A stretch of DNA of 64,000 nucleotides, taken from assembly GCA_030280995.1 (NCBI GenBank), contig JASXTE010000008.1:25822693-25886692 (forward strand), read 5' to 3'. Made by a program: the position numbers and the translations under genes. Under the pieces are notes generated by a model. That model worked only from the letters and a program-made list of their open reading frames with translations. It was not told where the DNA came from and did no database searches. Below, one piece after another: positions 46,617-57,129 of this stretch. Source of the DNA: Hemileia vastatrix (lineage: Eukaryota; Basidiomycota; Pucciniomycetes; Pucciniales; Zaghouaniaceae). The first letter of the stretch is position 1. Each line of letters begins with the position of its first letter.

Positions 46617-49600
46617 CTGGTGGTGAAGACATCCTGAAGGTCCGTAAAGTTGATGGTGGAGCCCCAAAGTACAAGAAGGTGCCACAGAAGATTAGGCCTT
46701 TCAATGAGCCTATGCCTGTAGGTTTGAATCCTCCTTTGAAGAGACCTCCTTTGTCAAGAGATCCATACTGTACTCCTCTGGTGAAAAATCCTCCTGATTT
46801 TGAGGAAACTGCTAGGTTGAAAGTGGAAAGGTTGAAGGTTGTTAATTTTGGTCCTGATGGTTGCTTGTCTGATGAGGAAAAGAAGTTGTTTTTGCATGTT
46901 ATTGTGCTGAGGGAGAAGGTGGTGGCATTTGTTGAAGAGGAAAGGGGTGTGTTGAAACACTCTTATGGGGAACCTTACTTGATTCCTGTGGTTTGTCATG
47001 AAACTTGGAAAATCAAACCTATTCCAATTCCAGTTGCTATCCAGGATGATTTTGTGGAGACTGTTAGGGAAAGATTCAGGACAGGATTGTATGATCAATC
47101 AACTTCTAGTTACTCAAGTCTGGTTTTCTGTGTTAAGAAGGAGAATGCGAGGTTGAGGTTGTTGCATGATCTTAGAGCCTTGAATAGAGTCACTATCAAG
47201 GATGCGGGGATGCCTCCAAGTGCAGAAGACTTTGTGGAAGCCTTTTCTGGAAGGGTGTGTTATGGTTTGGTGATATTATGGGTGTTTATGATGAAAGGGA
47301 ACTTCGCACTGATTCATGGCCACTCACAAAGTTTGAGACTCCTCTGGGAATATTTCAGTTCACTAGGTTGCCTCAAGAAGAAACTAATTCAGTAGCAGTA
47401 TATCAAGCACAAATGACTGGTATTTTACAGGATGAGGTTCCTACTCATGCTGGAATTTTATTGATGACAGTGGAATTAAAGGACCCTCCACTGATTATGG
47501 AAATGAGGTGCTGAAGGAGAACCCAGGTATAAGTAGATTTGTTTGGAAATATGCAATTACTCTAGAGAGAGTATCGTTTAGAATTGAAGAGGCTAGTTTG
47601 ACCATTTCTGGGTCAAAGTTATGTTGTTGTGTTCCCGCTCTGGAAATTCTCGGTCATGTGGTATGTAAAGAAGGGAGGATTATGGCAAAAAAGAAGGTTA
47701 ATAAAATTCAGTCATGGCCAAGGCCTAAAAATAATACTGAAGTCAGGGGATTTTTGGGAGGTTGTGTGTATGTCAGGATTTTTATTAAAGATTTTTCTTT
47801 GTTGGCTTCACCTTTAAGGAGGCTGACCAGGAATGATGCAGAGTGGTAATGGACTGAAGAGTGTGAAGAAGCTTTTCAGAAGTTGAAGAAGGTGGTAGGT
47901 GAAGATATTATTCTTCACAAGTTGGATTACGGAAGGGAAGTTGGAGAAATTTATCTGGAGGTGGACTCAAGTTATATTGCTGCTGGTGCTGTTTTGTCTC
48001 AGGAAGATAAAGCTGGGAAGGTCAGGCCAGTAAGGTATGAGTCTGTGGTTTTTAATGAGGTGGAATCTAGGTATTCTCAGCCAACATTGGAATTGTGTGG
48101 TGTAGCAAAAATTTTTAAGAAGCTACAAACTGTTTTGTGGGGGCAGCATTTTGAGCTGCAGGTGGATGCTAAATCTCTGGTTCAAATGATCAACACACCT
48201 AGTCTTTCAAATGCTCCAATGACTAGGTGGGTGGCTTTTATTCAGATTTCTCTCTTGACCTGGTGCACAAGCCAGGTAAAAATTTTACAATGCCAGATGG
48301 ATTATCAAGAAGCCCACCCACAGATGAAGATTCTGATTCTGAAGAATTTGATGAAGATTTCCAAGTGGTTAGGGCCAGCACAAAGGGTGCTGAAGATTTT
48401 TCTCACCTTCCCCATGAGGTTAAACTGGAATATTGCTCTCTCCTCCCCCAAGAGGTTAAACTGGATGGTTCTGATCTTGATTCTGGTGATCTGAATGTCT
48501 TTGTTGATGAAGATGGGGATGTTGTTTTGGATGGCTCAAATTTAGAAAATGGTTTTTTTGTTAGTGAACTGGATCCTTATAAGATTCAGTGGAAGAAAAA
48601 GGATGTACCAAAGTTTAGGGATTGGTGTCCTGGTTGGGCCGGTTGTGTTGCACATGTGCACACTGGTGATCTTGATGATAGCTTTGTACCCTTGGATTTT
48701 GTGTTGTTGGATTTTGAAGATGAGAACTGGGGTCAGACTGGGTTCTATTTTATTTTGGTTGAATATCTTTTAACCTTGGAGAGGTCAGATATTTGTGATG
48801 ATGACACTTGGGTGGCAATAAAGAAGAAAAGTCCTGGATTCTATGTGTCAGGAAGAAGGTTGATGAGGAGTAGACATCCAAATCCTCAAGTTGTGGTGAC
48901 TCAGAAGAAGGGTCAATAGTTGGTGTTGAAGTCTTTGCATGAAGATCTTGGTCATAGAGGCTTTGGGGAGACTTATAGAAGAGTAGCAGACAGATTTTGC
49001 TTGCCTGGTATGAAGTTGGCTGTGCAGGGTTGGGTTCAATCTTGTGAAGAATGTCAAAGAAGAAGTAACTTGAAACCTAAAGAGGTTGGCCGTGCTACTG
49101 GTGAATCAACTGTGTTTGGAAGAGTCAGCCTGGATGCTGTCCATATTAAAGAGGGCAGGTATAAATACTTGATTCTTGCTAGGGATGATTTTTCTGGTTG
49201 GGTTGAGGCAGTGCCTCTGGTTAATTTGACTGCCAAGAATGTGGCAGAATTTTTGAAGAAAGAGTGGATTTATAGATATGGGTTGATGAAGTTGGTGACT
49301 GTTGATGGTGGGCCAGAGTTTGGTGCTGAAATTAAAGAAGCTGTGGAAAGTCTTGGTTTTAAAGTTAGAGTAGCAAAACCCTATTATCCTGAAGCTGAAG
49401 GCATGGTTGAAAGAGGCCATCAAGTTATCAAGAATGCTTTGGTGAAAATGTGTGGAGATAGTGCTGAAAAGTGGAGGCATTATTTACCCTTGGTGTTATT
49501 TGCTGATAGGGTCACTGTGAAGAGGACAACTGGCTATTCTCTTTATGAATTAATGTTTGTTCAGAAAGCAGTTCTTCCAGTGGACTTGGAAGCTGTATCC

Positions 49601-49999
49601 TATCTTGGAATTGATTGGGATGATGTGAACTCAACAGAAGATTTGCTCTGTGCCAGGATGCAACAGTTGGAATGTAGAGAGGAATTTCAGGAGAAGGCAT
49701 ACTCTAGAATGATGAAGATAAGAAATCAATCAGTCAGATACTGGGAAAAGAAGTTGGCTCATAGACTCAGGAATCCCTTGAAACCTGGTTGTTTGGTTTT
49801 GGTTTATAATAGAAGTTTGGAGAGTCAGTGGGGAAAGATGTTTTCTGACAGATGGAATGGACTTTGCAGAGTCAGATCTCAGGTGTCTAGAGGTTCTTAT
49901 GTTTTGGAAGAGTTGGATGGTGCAGTCTTAAAGAAGAGAGTGGCTGAAGATCAGGTGAAGAGATTTTATCCCAGAGGCACAAGACATGAAGAAGATTGA
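46337..49999 (+). pseudogene. Ty3/gypsy pol (RT-RNase H-integrase), basidiomycete-type, degenerate
   Basis: Reverse transcriptase region: KYKKVPQKIRPFNEPMPVGL (linker), IPIPVAIQDDFVETVRERFR, ARLRLLHDLRALNRVTIKDA, FIDD active box (47457-47468) and SGIKGP, then the thumb GFLGGCVYVRIFIKDFSLLA. RNase H lies at 47883-48230 (LEVDSSYIAAGAVLSQED). Integrase runs 48227-49999 with the zinc region (HEDLGHRGF, ESCEECQRRS-like), core LDAVHIKEGRYKYLILARDD, TVDGGPEFGAEI and PYYPEAEGMVERGH, so the D, D and E positions are present. Disruptions: frameshifts near 47270, 47510 and 48225, a stop at 47848 and a TAG at 48917. No gag was recognised upstream. The 3' LTR is copy E at 53994. Confidence 0.85.
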
Positions 50000-50085
50000 C
50001 TCCGCGATGAGGATAAACTATGGAACATTCTTTAAATTTTGGATTTTGGTGTTGCAGAGCAACTTTTGTGTTGGAAAATTTTCTT

Positions 50086-50540
50086 AGAAGGTACCCATGG
50101 GTGGGGCTTCTAGATTTGATCTTGGCAAGTGTAGGGGTGACTGATGGGCTGGCTGCTCTATCAAAAGTTACCCCAGATTGTCTGTTTCCAACCCTTTCTC
50201 TTAATTTGGTTGAACCCTAGTATTGGTTTCTTTTCACAGGTTTTAGTCCTCTACAACTTTAAACTGGAAATTCCTTTGGTCTTCAAGTGCCGGACTCTTC
50301 ACTTTTATTGGTTATGGTTTATTGTGTTGGATGTTGTGTTTTGTTGGTTAGAAGGTACCCAGGTGGGGCTTCTAGATTTTATTTTGGCAAGTGTGGGGGT
50401 AACTGATGAGCTGGCTGCTCTGTAAAACAGTTACCCCAGAATGTCTGTCTCAAGTCTTTTGTTCATCCTAGTTGAATTCTAGTTCTGTTGTTATTATTCA
50501 GGCTTTTAGTCCTCTATGACTTTAAACTGGACTTCCTTGG
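50086..50540 (+). repeat. Two copies of a ~200-bp repeat with a conserved hairpin
   Basis: Copy 1 is about 50086-50290 and copy 2 about 50346-50540; a third copy lies at about 53040-53240. Each contains GGCAAGTGTGGGGGTAACTG-like sequence followed 40 bases later by GTTACCCCAGA. Hairpins: 50134-50174, 50396-50437 and 53093-53133. Each copy is followed by a TTTAGTCCTCTA...TTTAAACTGG motif. The repeats lie between pol and the antisense ORFs. Confidence 0.8.
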
Positions 50541-50846
50541 ATGTCTTTGGGTGCTTTTGGATTTGTTGTGATTACTGGTGGTCTCCCATCATTTTTACTT
50601 ATTGGAGGGAGCCCACCCAGTGATCATTTCTATGGACGGGACTTTCTCTTACTGGACCTTCTCTGAATCTGGACCATCTATGGAGCTGGACTGTCTTTGA
50701 ATTTGTAGTTATGTGTTTGCTAGATAGTAGTTTTAGATTATTTTCTTTTTTCTCTTTTTTTCTTTTAATTTTTTATGGGGGTTGTTTAAAATTATAAAAT
50801 CAAAAATATAGGGTGTTACCACATCAGAGTCACCTGGATGTGGGAA

Positions 50847-51047
50847 AGCATTGGTGGGGAAAGGCTCATCAATTGGCCGGGCAATGCTATTTTCTTTTTT
50901 ATTTATTTATTTCATTTATTTTTGTGTTTCATTTTTTATTATTTTTTGTTAATCATTTAAAATATTTAATTGTGTATCCACATCAAGGTGCACTTGGATG
51001 TGGGTAAGGTATCAGGGGGTCAGCTCATCAATTGGCTGGGGGATACC
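50847..51047. repeat. Second repeated hairpin type, two copies
   Basis: Copy 1 (50847-50888) closes with AGCATTG and CAATGCT. Copy 2 (51008-51047) closes with GGTATC and GATACC. The loop phrase GCTCATCAATTGGC is conserved while the stem bases differ but still pair. Each is preceded by CACCTGGATGTGGG-like sequence. Confidence 0.75.
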
Positions 51048-51194
51048 ATTTTTTTTATAATTATTTAGTTCATATTATTTTATTTATTTCATTTTAATTT
51101 TATTTTAAAATTTTCTTATGATTAGTAGTTTAGTAAAGATATACGGTTAAAAAAAATTCTGAAATTATTTTTTATTATTGCTTTATTATTATTA

Positions 51195-52768
51195 TTAATT
51201 GTTTTCTTTTAATTTGTTATTGTGTTTCAGGAACGCATTGTCTGGAGGCTGGTCTGTATTGTGTTGGCATTTTTGCTTTTTGTTGGGATTGTGGGAAGTG
51301 TGGTGATCTTTGAAGTGGATCCTGCTGGAAATATGGTACGGGTTGTAATGGGCAGGAATTGGATTAGAAGGAAGTTCAGAGGAGGAAGAAGAAGAGGCAG
51401 GAATGGAGTGCTGGAAGGTGTGCTTAATGATCCTAGACATCTTCCAGTGGTTGTCCAGCAGTCGCTTTCTCAGGGATTTCTCAAAGTCATTTAAAGGTCC
51501 ATGGAGGGCAAAGGCTTTCAGCATGTTAGAACACATGGTTCTGAGGTGTTGTTTCATGTCTCCATAATCCAAGGTTAATGAAGTTTCAAGAGGTTGGCCA
51601 ACTTCAATAGTAGATTCACAAGGAGGGGTGCCAACTAGACAAGAAGAATTGGATCAGTAATTAATTTTGTTGAAGAAATGGGATGAATTAATTTGGTACT
51701 TACAGATTGGAAGCTCATCAAATCTGTAAGCCGCTAGAATTTGGACTTCTGAAGATTTTGGAAGGGTGATAGTTGGGGGATCAATCAGGGAAAGATATGG
51801 ATTATCTTGGTCTTCCTCTGAAAGGTTTTGAGAAGGTGAACTAGGAGGCTGATGTTCCTGGGTCCTAGTTGGAGCAGCTGGGCTGTTGTTGTTGTTGTTG
51901 ATATTTTGGTTGGTTTCAGCTGGATGAGATGCTGGTGATGGAGTACCAGGGTTGTTATAAGATGGAGCAGGAGAGGGTGATCTGGAAGCATATTGATCTC
52001 TTCTGGATGGAGCTCTTGAAGGAATGGAACTTTCAGAAGAATAGTTGGCTGGCAGAGGAGAGGTGTTGTTTCTTTTCCTTAACCGGGGGTGAAGTTGTTG
52101 TTTTGGTGCTGTGTTGGGGGCTCTGGTGGCTTCTTGGGGTGCTCTGGCAGGTCTCTTAGAAGTTTGGGAAATTTTGGTATTTTTTGACCTTGGAAAGGTT
52201 GGCTGAATTGCTCTGGGAGCAGTGGGAGGTGGTTGCGTAGAGTTGTTTTTGTTGATTGGATGATTTTGGCTGTTTTCTGGCTGTTTTTGAAAGTTTTGAG
52301 CTTGATTTTCACTGTCTAGTGAGGCAGGAGGGCCGCCTGGACGCAGTCTAGCAGCCTAGGAGCTGATTTTGAAGCTTTTGAAGCTGGATTAGCAGAGATA
52401 AAAGCTGTTTCTTGGGGAGCTAAGGCTGGTCTTTTGGGAAGAGTTCTGGAGGCTGAGTTCCTGGATCTTCTGGAAGGTGCTGAGGATAAAGAGGAAGAGG
52501 ATGGGTCAAGATCTGGGGATCTGGTAGGGGATCTTGAAAGGTATTTATGAGAAGGTGAAGGAGGAGGAATAGGGTAGTTTGCATCTCTGTCACATTTCTT
52601 CTTCTTGGAGTAGCAAGAGTCACAAGCCTTGTTGTAGAGTTTGGCCTCAGGAGTTGGAAGAGTGAATGTGCAAGGTCTGCACATGTGGATGCACTGCTTG
52701 CAGGCATAGTCCTTGGGAGCAGTGAAGCAAGGAAGTTTAGAAGGGTCAACATCAGGAGATCTGTCCAT
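51195..52768 (-). pseudogene. Antisense ORF B with Zn2Cys6-like cysteine pattern (one frameshift)
   Basis: Runs opposite to pol in the element's 3' region. Starts MDRSPDVDPSKLPCFTAPKD at 52768. Cysteines at about residues 23, 26, 33 and 49, 52, 59 fit C-x2-C-x6-C-x15-C-x2-C-x6-C (CKQCIHMCRPC and CDSCYSKKKKC), the spacing of fungal Zn2Cys6 DNA-binding clusters. The first frame ends at 52316. The next frame is open from about 52345 to 51704 with no ATG, Pro/Asn/Ser-rich (SRAPSRRDQYASRSPSPAPS). A 69-bp intron (51703-51635, GTAAGT...CTAG) joins in frame to VGQPLETSLTLDYGDMKQHL and DFEKSLRKRLLDNHWKM, ending at 51195. With one indel corrected the product would be about 500 residues. Role unknown: DNA or RNA binding is inferred from the cysteines. 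Confidence 0.6.
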
Positions 52769-52915
52769 GATTTGTGGTTAGGAGAAGATGAAGAAAGAGA
52801 TAAGGAGGTTTTTGTCAGTGGTTGGGTAGATGATGAAGTGAAAGGTGGAATTTCAGCAGACTGACTGTGGCTGTATTCTGCATGGAATTGACTGGGTATT
52901 TTCTATGCAAATTCA

Positions 52916-53257
52916 AAGTCCCTCAAGACTGTAAACTGAAAATTAGTCCCCCAAGACTTTAAACTGAGGATTGTTGATGGTGTAGTCCCCAAGACTATAA
53001 ACTGAGGAATGGGTTTTGTCGTTGGAGTTTTTTGAAAGATTGGTGGAGGGTATCTACAGGGGGAGCCTCTGAATTTAGCAAAGGCAAGTTTGGGGGTAAT
53101 TGATGGGCTGGCAGCTCTATTCACAATTACCCCAGAATGTTAGTTTTTTCTCTGTGTCTTAATGTGGTTGATCTCTGGTTCTGGGTATATGATTTAGGTT
53201 TTTGAGTCCCCCAAGACTATAAAATGAGGATGGTCCCCCAAGACTTAAAACTGAGGG
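52916..53257 (+). repeat. Five copies of a ~26-bp motif between the antisense ORFs
   Basis: AGTCCCCCAAGACT followed by ATAAACTGAGGA or a close variant occurs at 52916, 52944, 52983, 53204 and 53231. Related motifs lie at about 50246 and 50509. Each contains an AGTC/GACT mini-stem. They surround the third hairpin copy (53093-53133). Confidence 0.8.
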
Positions 53258-53289
53258 TTGTTTGTGGTTACATCCTATAGAGGGTGTGG

Positions 53290-53945
53290 TCAATTTTTCT
53301 TTTCTGAATCAAGCTCAAGTACTAGTGGAATTACAGAAGGAATCAAGTGATGAAATGAATTGTTCAGAATTAGCCTTGAACTGGTGGATGAGGTGCCTTC
53401 TTTTCTCAATTTCCTGTGGATCTCTAGCAGGAGTGGATTGGAAGTAGTGAAGCAGAAGTTGTTTCTGTTGAGATGTGTGTTGTTGGAACTTGGCCTTAAT
53501 TGTGGGCAGGTGGTTTGGTGTTGGTGGTTCAATGGATCCTACATTGTCATCATCACTGTCAGAAGATGGAGGAACTGAGAAGTCATAAGTTTTAAAGTTG
53601 AAGGAAGAAATGAAAGTTCTTTACCATCAGATTTACCAGGGATGGTGGAACTTGTTGTATTATGGGTTGTGGCACTCTTCTGGGAAGGGTGTAGCTTTTT
53701 GATGATTCTGGGTATCAGGATGGATGGCCTAGATCTTTTGGTGCTGGTAGAAGATGGACCAGGTTGAGGTGGAGGTGAAGCTGTTTCAGAGGATAATGGA
53801 CCAGGTCTGTAGCAGGTCTTCTTTCTGGAGTGGAAGACATCACAGGACGTTCTGTATGGATTGTGATGGTGCAGATTAGATTATTGTCAATGCAGTATTG
53901 GCAGGGGCCCATGTCAGTAGCAGATTTGGAAAGAAAGCTGAACAT
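53290..53945 (-). pseudogene. Antisense ORF A, degenerate paralogue of ORF B
   Basis: Starts MFSFLSKSATDMGPCQYCID at 53945. CQYCIDNNLIC again fits C-x2-C-x6-C. A frameshift follows at about 53850, and the other frame reads CDVFHSRKKTCYRPG, the match to CDSCYSKKKKC in ORF B with the middle Cys replaced by Phe. A Pro/Ser-rich tail (PPPQPGPSSTSTKRSRPSIL) follows, as in ORF B. The frame becomes obscure past about 53560. It lies 48 bases from the 3' LTR. ORF A and ORF B with their downstream hairpin repeats look like a tandem duplication. Confidence 0.5.
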
Positions 53946-53983
53946 GGTGGTTGTGGTATAGGAGAATGTGGGAATTCTCTATT

Positions 53984-53993
53984 GGAGGGAGGA
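53984..53993 (+). promoter_or_regulatory. Polypurine tract before 3' LTR copy E
   Basis: GGAGGGAGGA lies directly before the TG of LTR-X copy E on the plus strand. This is the expected position of the plus-strand primer site, and it shows that LTR-X belongs to a plus-strand element here. Confidence 0.7.
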
Positions 53994-55063
53994 TGTGGTC
54001 TTCCAACATTGGCAGGGGCCTTTGTTGTGCTGTTTGGTGCTGTTTGTGCATGTCTTATTTGAAATTGGTTGAAGAACTGGGTGTTTTTCTGGATTTATTC
54101 CGTGAATATTTGGACTGCAGGTATGTGGTTACTACAATTGGATAGCCCCGGTGTTTCTCTATTTTTCATGTCTTGAGGACATTTTTCATATTCTAAGTTT
54201 TAAGGGGTCATTTCCTCATTTTTCATTATAAAAGATAGCTGTTTAATTTTGTTTTTTGTGTTTTACGGGTTAACCTTAAGTCTTAGGGTTAAGTGCTTAG
54301 TACCATTACATAGGGCTAATTTGGCTCTACGTTTTATGTCTCAATGTTGTCATAGCTTAATTTTGTGTTTTAAGGGTTTTAGTAGTTGTAGTGAAGTTTT
54401 CTAAGTAGATTAGATGCTTTTATTGGTTTTCTGGCTTCAGGGAGGTGGGGCCACTTCAGGTGGCCCGCCCGCCTCTGTTTTAGAAGGTTGGGGAGCGCTT
54501 CTGAAGGGTTTTTATTCAATTTGGCTGGTACAGGTGCCAAATGCGTTGCTGTGCATGGATCTTAGAGGGGTGGTCTGTGTGTATATACTGCATAAGACAG
54601 TTTGGGGGAACTTTAATTATCATACAACCATCTGGTGATTATATATGGTTTCTCAGGCAGTTTTCACTGTTGTTGGCCACAATTTGGCTGTGTTATGTTG
54701 CAAGTAAGTTCTTCATTTAACTTTACTAGCAACTGTTTTCTCTGTTATAGTCTTGCAAGCTATAGCAAGTATCATTGCTGTCTCTGGTGTGGATTTGCAA
54801 CCTACATCAAGTATCATTTCTTTCTCTGGTGTGGACATTGGTCTACATTTCAGTTCTTTGGTCTGGTAGTCTGTATGGGGACTACTTTCTTGGCTGATCA
54901 AGCAGTCAAGTGTATTGGAAAAGGGGCTTTTGGTAAACAGGAACCAATTTACTGTAGCAGGTAAATCTCACTTATTTTTCAAAAGGGACAGGGGTTATTC
55001 TTTCTGGTTTTACTCCAACTCCCTTGGTCAAGGCCTATAGCTAGTACTATAGGATTGTCTACA
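53994..55063 (+). mobile_element. LTR-X copy E, 3' LTR of the plus-strand gypsy element
   Basis: 1070 bp, TGTGGTCTTCC to ATTGTCTACA. It follows a polypurine tract and lies in the same orientation as pol. Flanks GAGGA and CCTTT do not match each other, as expected when the left one is internal to the element. Copy C in the same orientation could be the matching 5' LTR. Confidence 0.85.
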
Positions 55064-56084
55064 CCTTTGAGATGAAAAATGCATCAAGAAAAAATAAGGT
55101 AGCAATAGGAAAACTAATAGTTTGTAAGTAGCGCTCAAAGAAAGGAATAGAAAGTAAGATCTGAAACAGGGAAGTTATTTTCTCAGTGCATATGGTTTCA
55201 CTGCTAGCAGGGACTCATGTGGTGAGCATAGTTTGTACAATAGGTACAAAGGTGGTACTGTACCTATTATTTAGTCAGGAATCTCAAGAAACATAGTGTA
55301 TGTACAAGAGAGTGGAGTTTCAGGTACTAATAGTAGTTCTTGTCTAGATGTATCAGGCGCTATTAGAACCAAGAGTTATTCCACTAATTGTACATAGACT
55401 TATGAGAAATTTAGATACCGTTTGACACTCTTTTACAGTGCTAAAATTATGTAGGAAACCAAGTGGGGAAAAAAAAGCATAGGGGTAGAGCGCTGAACAT
55501 ACAGGTGTATATAAACAGCACTCATCTTTTTGTGGAAAGAGTAGTAGCAGTGAGTAGGTAGAAGTATAGAAGAATATTGTAGAGTAGACATGTGTGTAGA
55601 CTGCAATATAGAGTATAATAGATAAAGAGGAAAACATATTTATTTTATTTTAATTTAATTTTTTGTACATAACAGTGTGCATACCAGAGGTAGTGCTGTA
55701 GAGTTATTTTATTGCTACAGTAAGGATAGTATTGAATAGAGCGCTTCAAGAGGGAGTGACTGAGAATACTAGTGCTTACTGAGAATAGATCTAGCCAAAA
55801 GGTTGATTACATATATTAAAATATATTTTTCCCTTTTTCTTAACACACATCTCTATAAGTTATTCTACTCTCAGCTCCAACAAAGTTAAATAACCTTACT
55901 TATAATACATACTTTCCCTGTCTTTAAAATTAGAGTGGCAGGTGCTTTTTTTAATAGTTCTTTTCTGTTTGGAAAGAAGAGCCAACCCATCTCAGACTGT
56001 GTCTATAGCTTAGTATTATAGAGCTGTTTCTTTCTACAACTATCAATGGAGCTTGTGGTTTATACCTGGGCATCTTTCACGTTC
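55064..56084. other. Interval without recognisable gene; one hairpin
   Basis: No credible coding frame. A perfect 9-bp inverted repeat AATAGGTAC/GTACCTATT lies at 55239-55268. Confidence 0.5.
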
Positions 56085-56812
56085 CAGGTAAGACTCAAAG
56101 CAAAAGTCAATCTTTTAACTCATATATTGATACACAAATCCATACTCAAAGCACAGAAAGTAACATCTACCTAGCAACTGTTTTTCTCCTTTGTTGTCTC
56201 AATTTGAATACACTAGCAACTGCACTTTCTAAATCTTAAATCTAAATTAGTCAATCATCTGCTTATACTTTTCAACTTTAAGCAAATGTATGGTGTATTA
56301 GTGCTCAGATCAATAATATAGTTTTAATGTTGGGTTATTGTGTGATCATGGGTAATTAAAGGTCTTTGAGTGCAAATAGGAGTAAGGTTAAAGGATTTGT
56401 GGGTTATAGTGGAGGGTCAGTGGTAAATTAAAGGCAGATAATTAAAGAGGTCAATGTGATGAGGAGTTCTCTATATAATTGGGGGGATTTGGTTCAACAT
56501 TCCTTAGAATTAAATTATAATATTGTTGTGATAGTAGTTAAATTTTTATAAAGCTATTATTCTTTTCTACCTTCCTTCTAGTAATAAATTTTCTTAAAAT
56601 TATTAAACTCCTAATCTCTTTTGATTATTAAGTTCCAATCCTTTGTGAGATTCCTTGAATTTTAGTGTACTCTACCATACATTATTATTCACCTCAAACT
56701 TGCCTTGAAACATATAATTTATCTTCAATGTATCTTTGAATCACTTCCTTGAAGTAATCCTCTGTACTTTGAATTAGTCCTTAATTATTCTTACCATTCT
56801 CACTGTTAAGAC
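56085..56812 (+). mobile_element. Solo LTR related to the LTR at 10870-11598
   Basis: Matches the first element's LTR in the opposite orientation from the phrase TATTGATACACAAATCCATA to the segment with TTTGAATCACTTC. No gag or pol of that family lies on either side: gypsy fragments to the right are on the minus strand and of another type. It is therefore a solo LTR or an orphan fragment. Confidence 0.7.
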
Positions 56813-57129
56813 CTGAGAAGGCAGACTACTACTAGCACTGACGCTAGCCTTTAAATGGGACTGCCTATGCTGATGCAGTAGTGAGGCTAACTAGACTGAC
56901 TATTTTGGGACTGCCAAAAGTGAGGGAAGACAGGACTGACTGTTCTAAGTTAGCAGTGAGACAATAGAGTGTAGAATTACTAGATAAGTTGTCCAATGAG
57001 GAGTGCTCCACGGCTCTTGCCCCATATAACCCCTTTATGCAATATCCAATCTTCCACCTCTTTACAATGCATAGTGCCTCTAGCACTCCTCCTCTCCACC
57101 ACTCAACCTAGTCCTAAAATTACTCCCTC
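56813..57129. other. Interval downstream of the minus-strand chromovirus
   Basis: No gene seen; possibly the 3' untranslated region or decayed LTR of the chromovirus to its right. The ORF at 56865-57086 shows no motif I recognise. Confidence 0.4.

Noticed and set aside
49054..49480. Minus-strand ORFs opposite integrase (60-124 aa)
   Set aside because: They mirror the integrase coding strand and lack the cysteine motif or splice support seen in the antisense ORFs further right.
50396..50437. Hammerhead ribozyme (CTGATGA present in the hairpin)
   Set aside because: The GAAA core element and room for a third stem are absent in all three copies; only the CTGATGA string matches, and it varies (CTGATGG, TTGATGG).
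55353..55637. Minus-strand ORF of 94 aa
   Set aside because: No recognisable motif, no relatives in the window, and composition like random AT-rich sequence.
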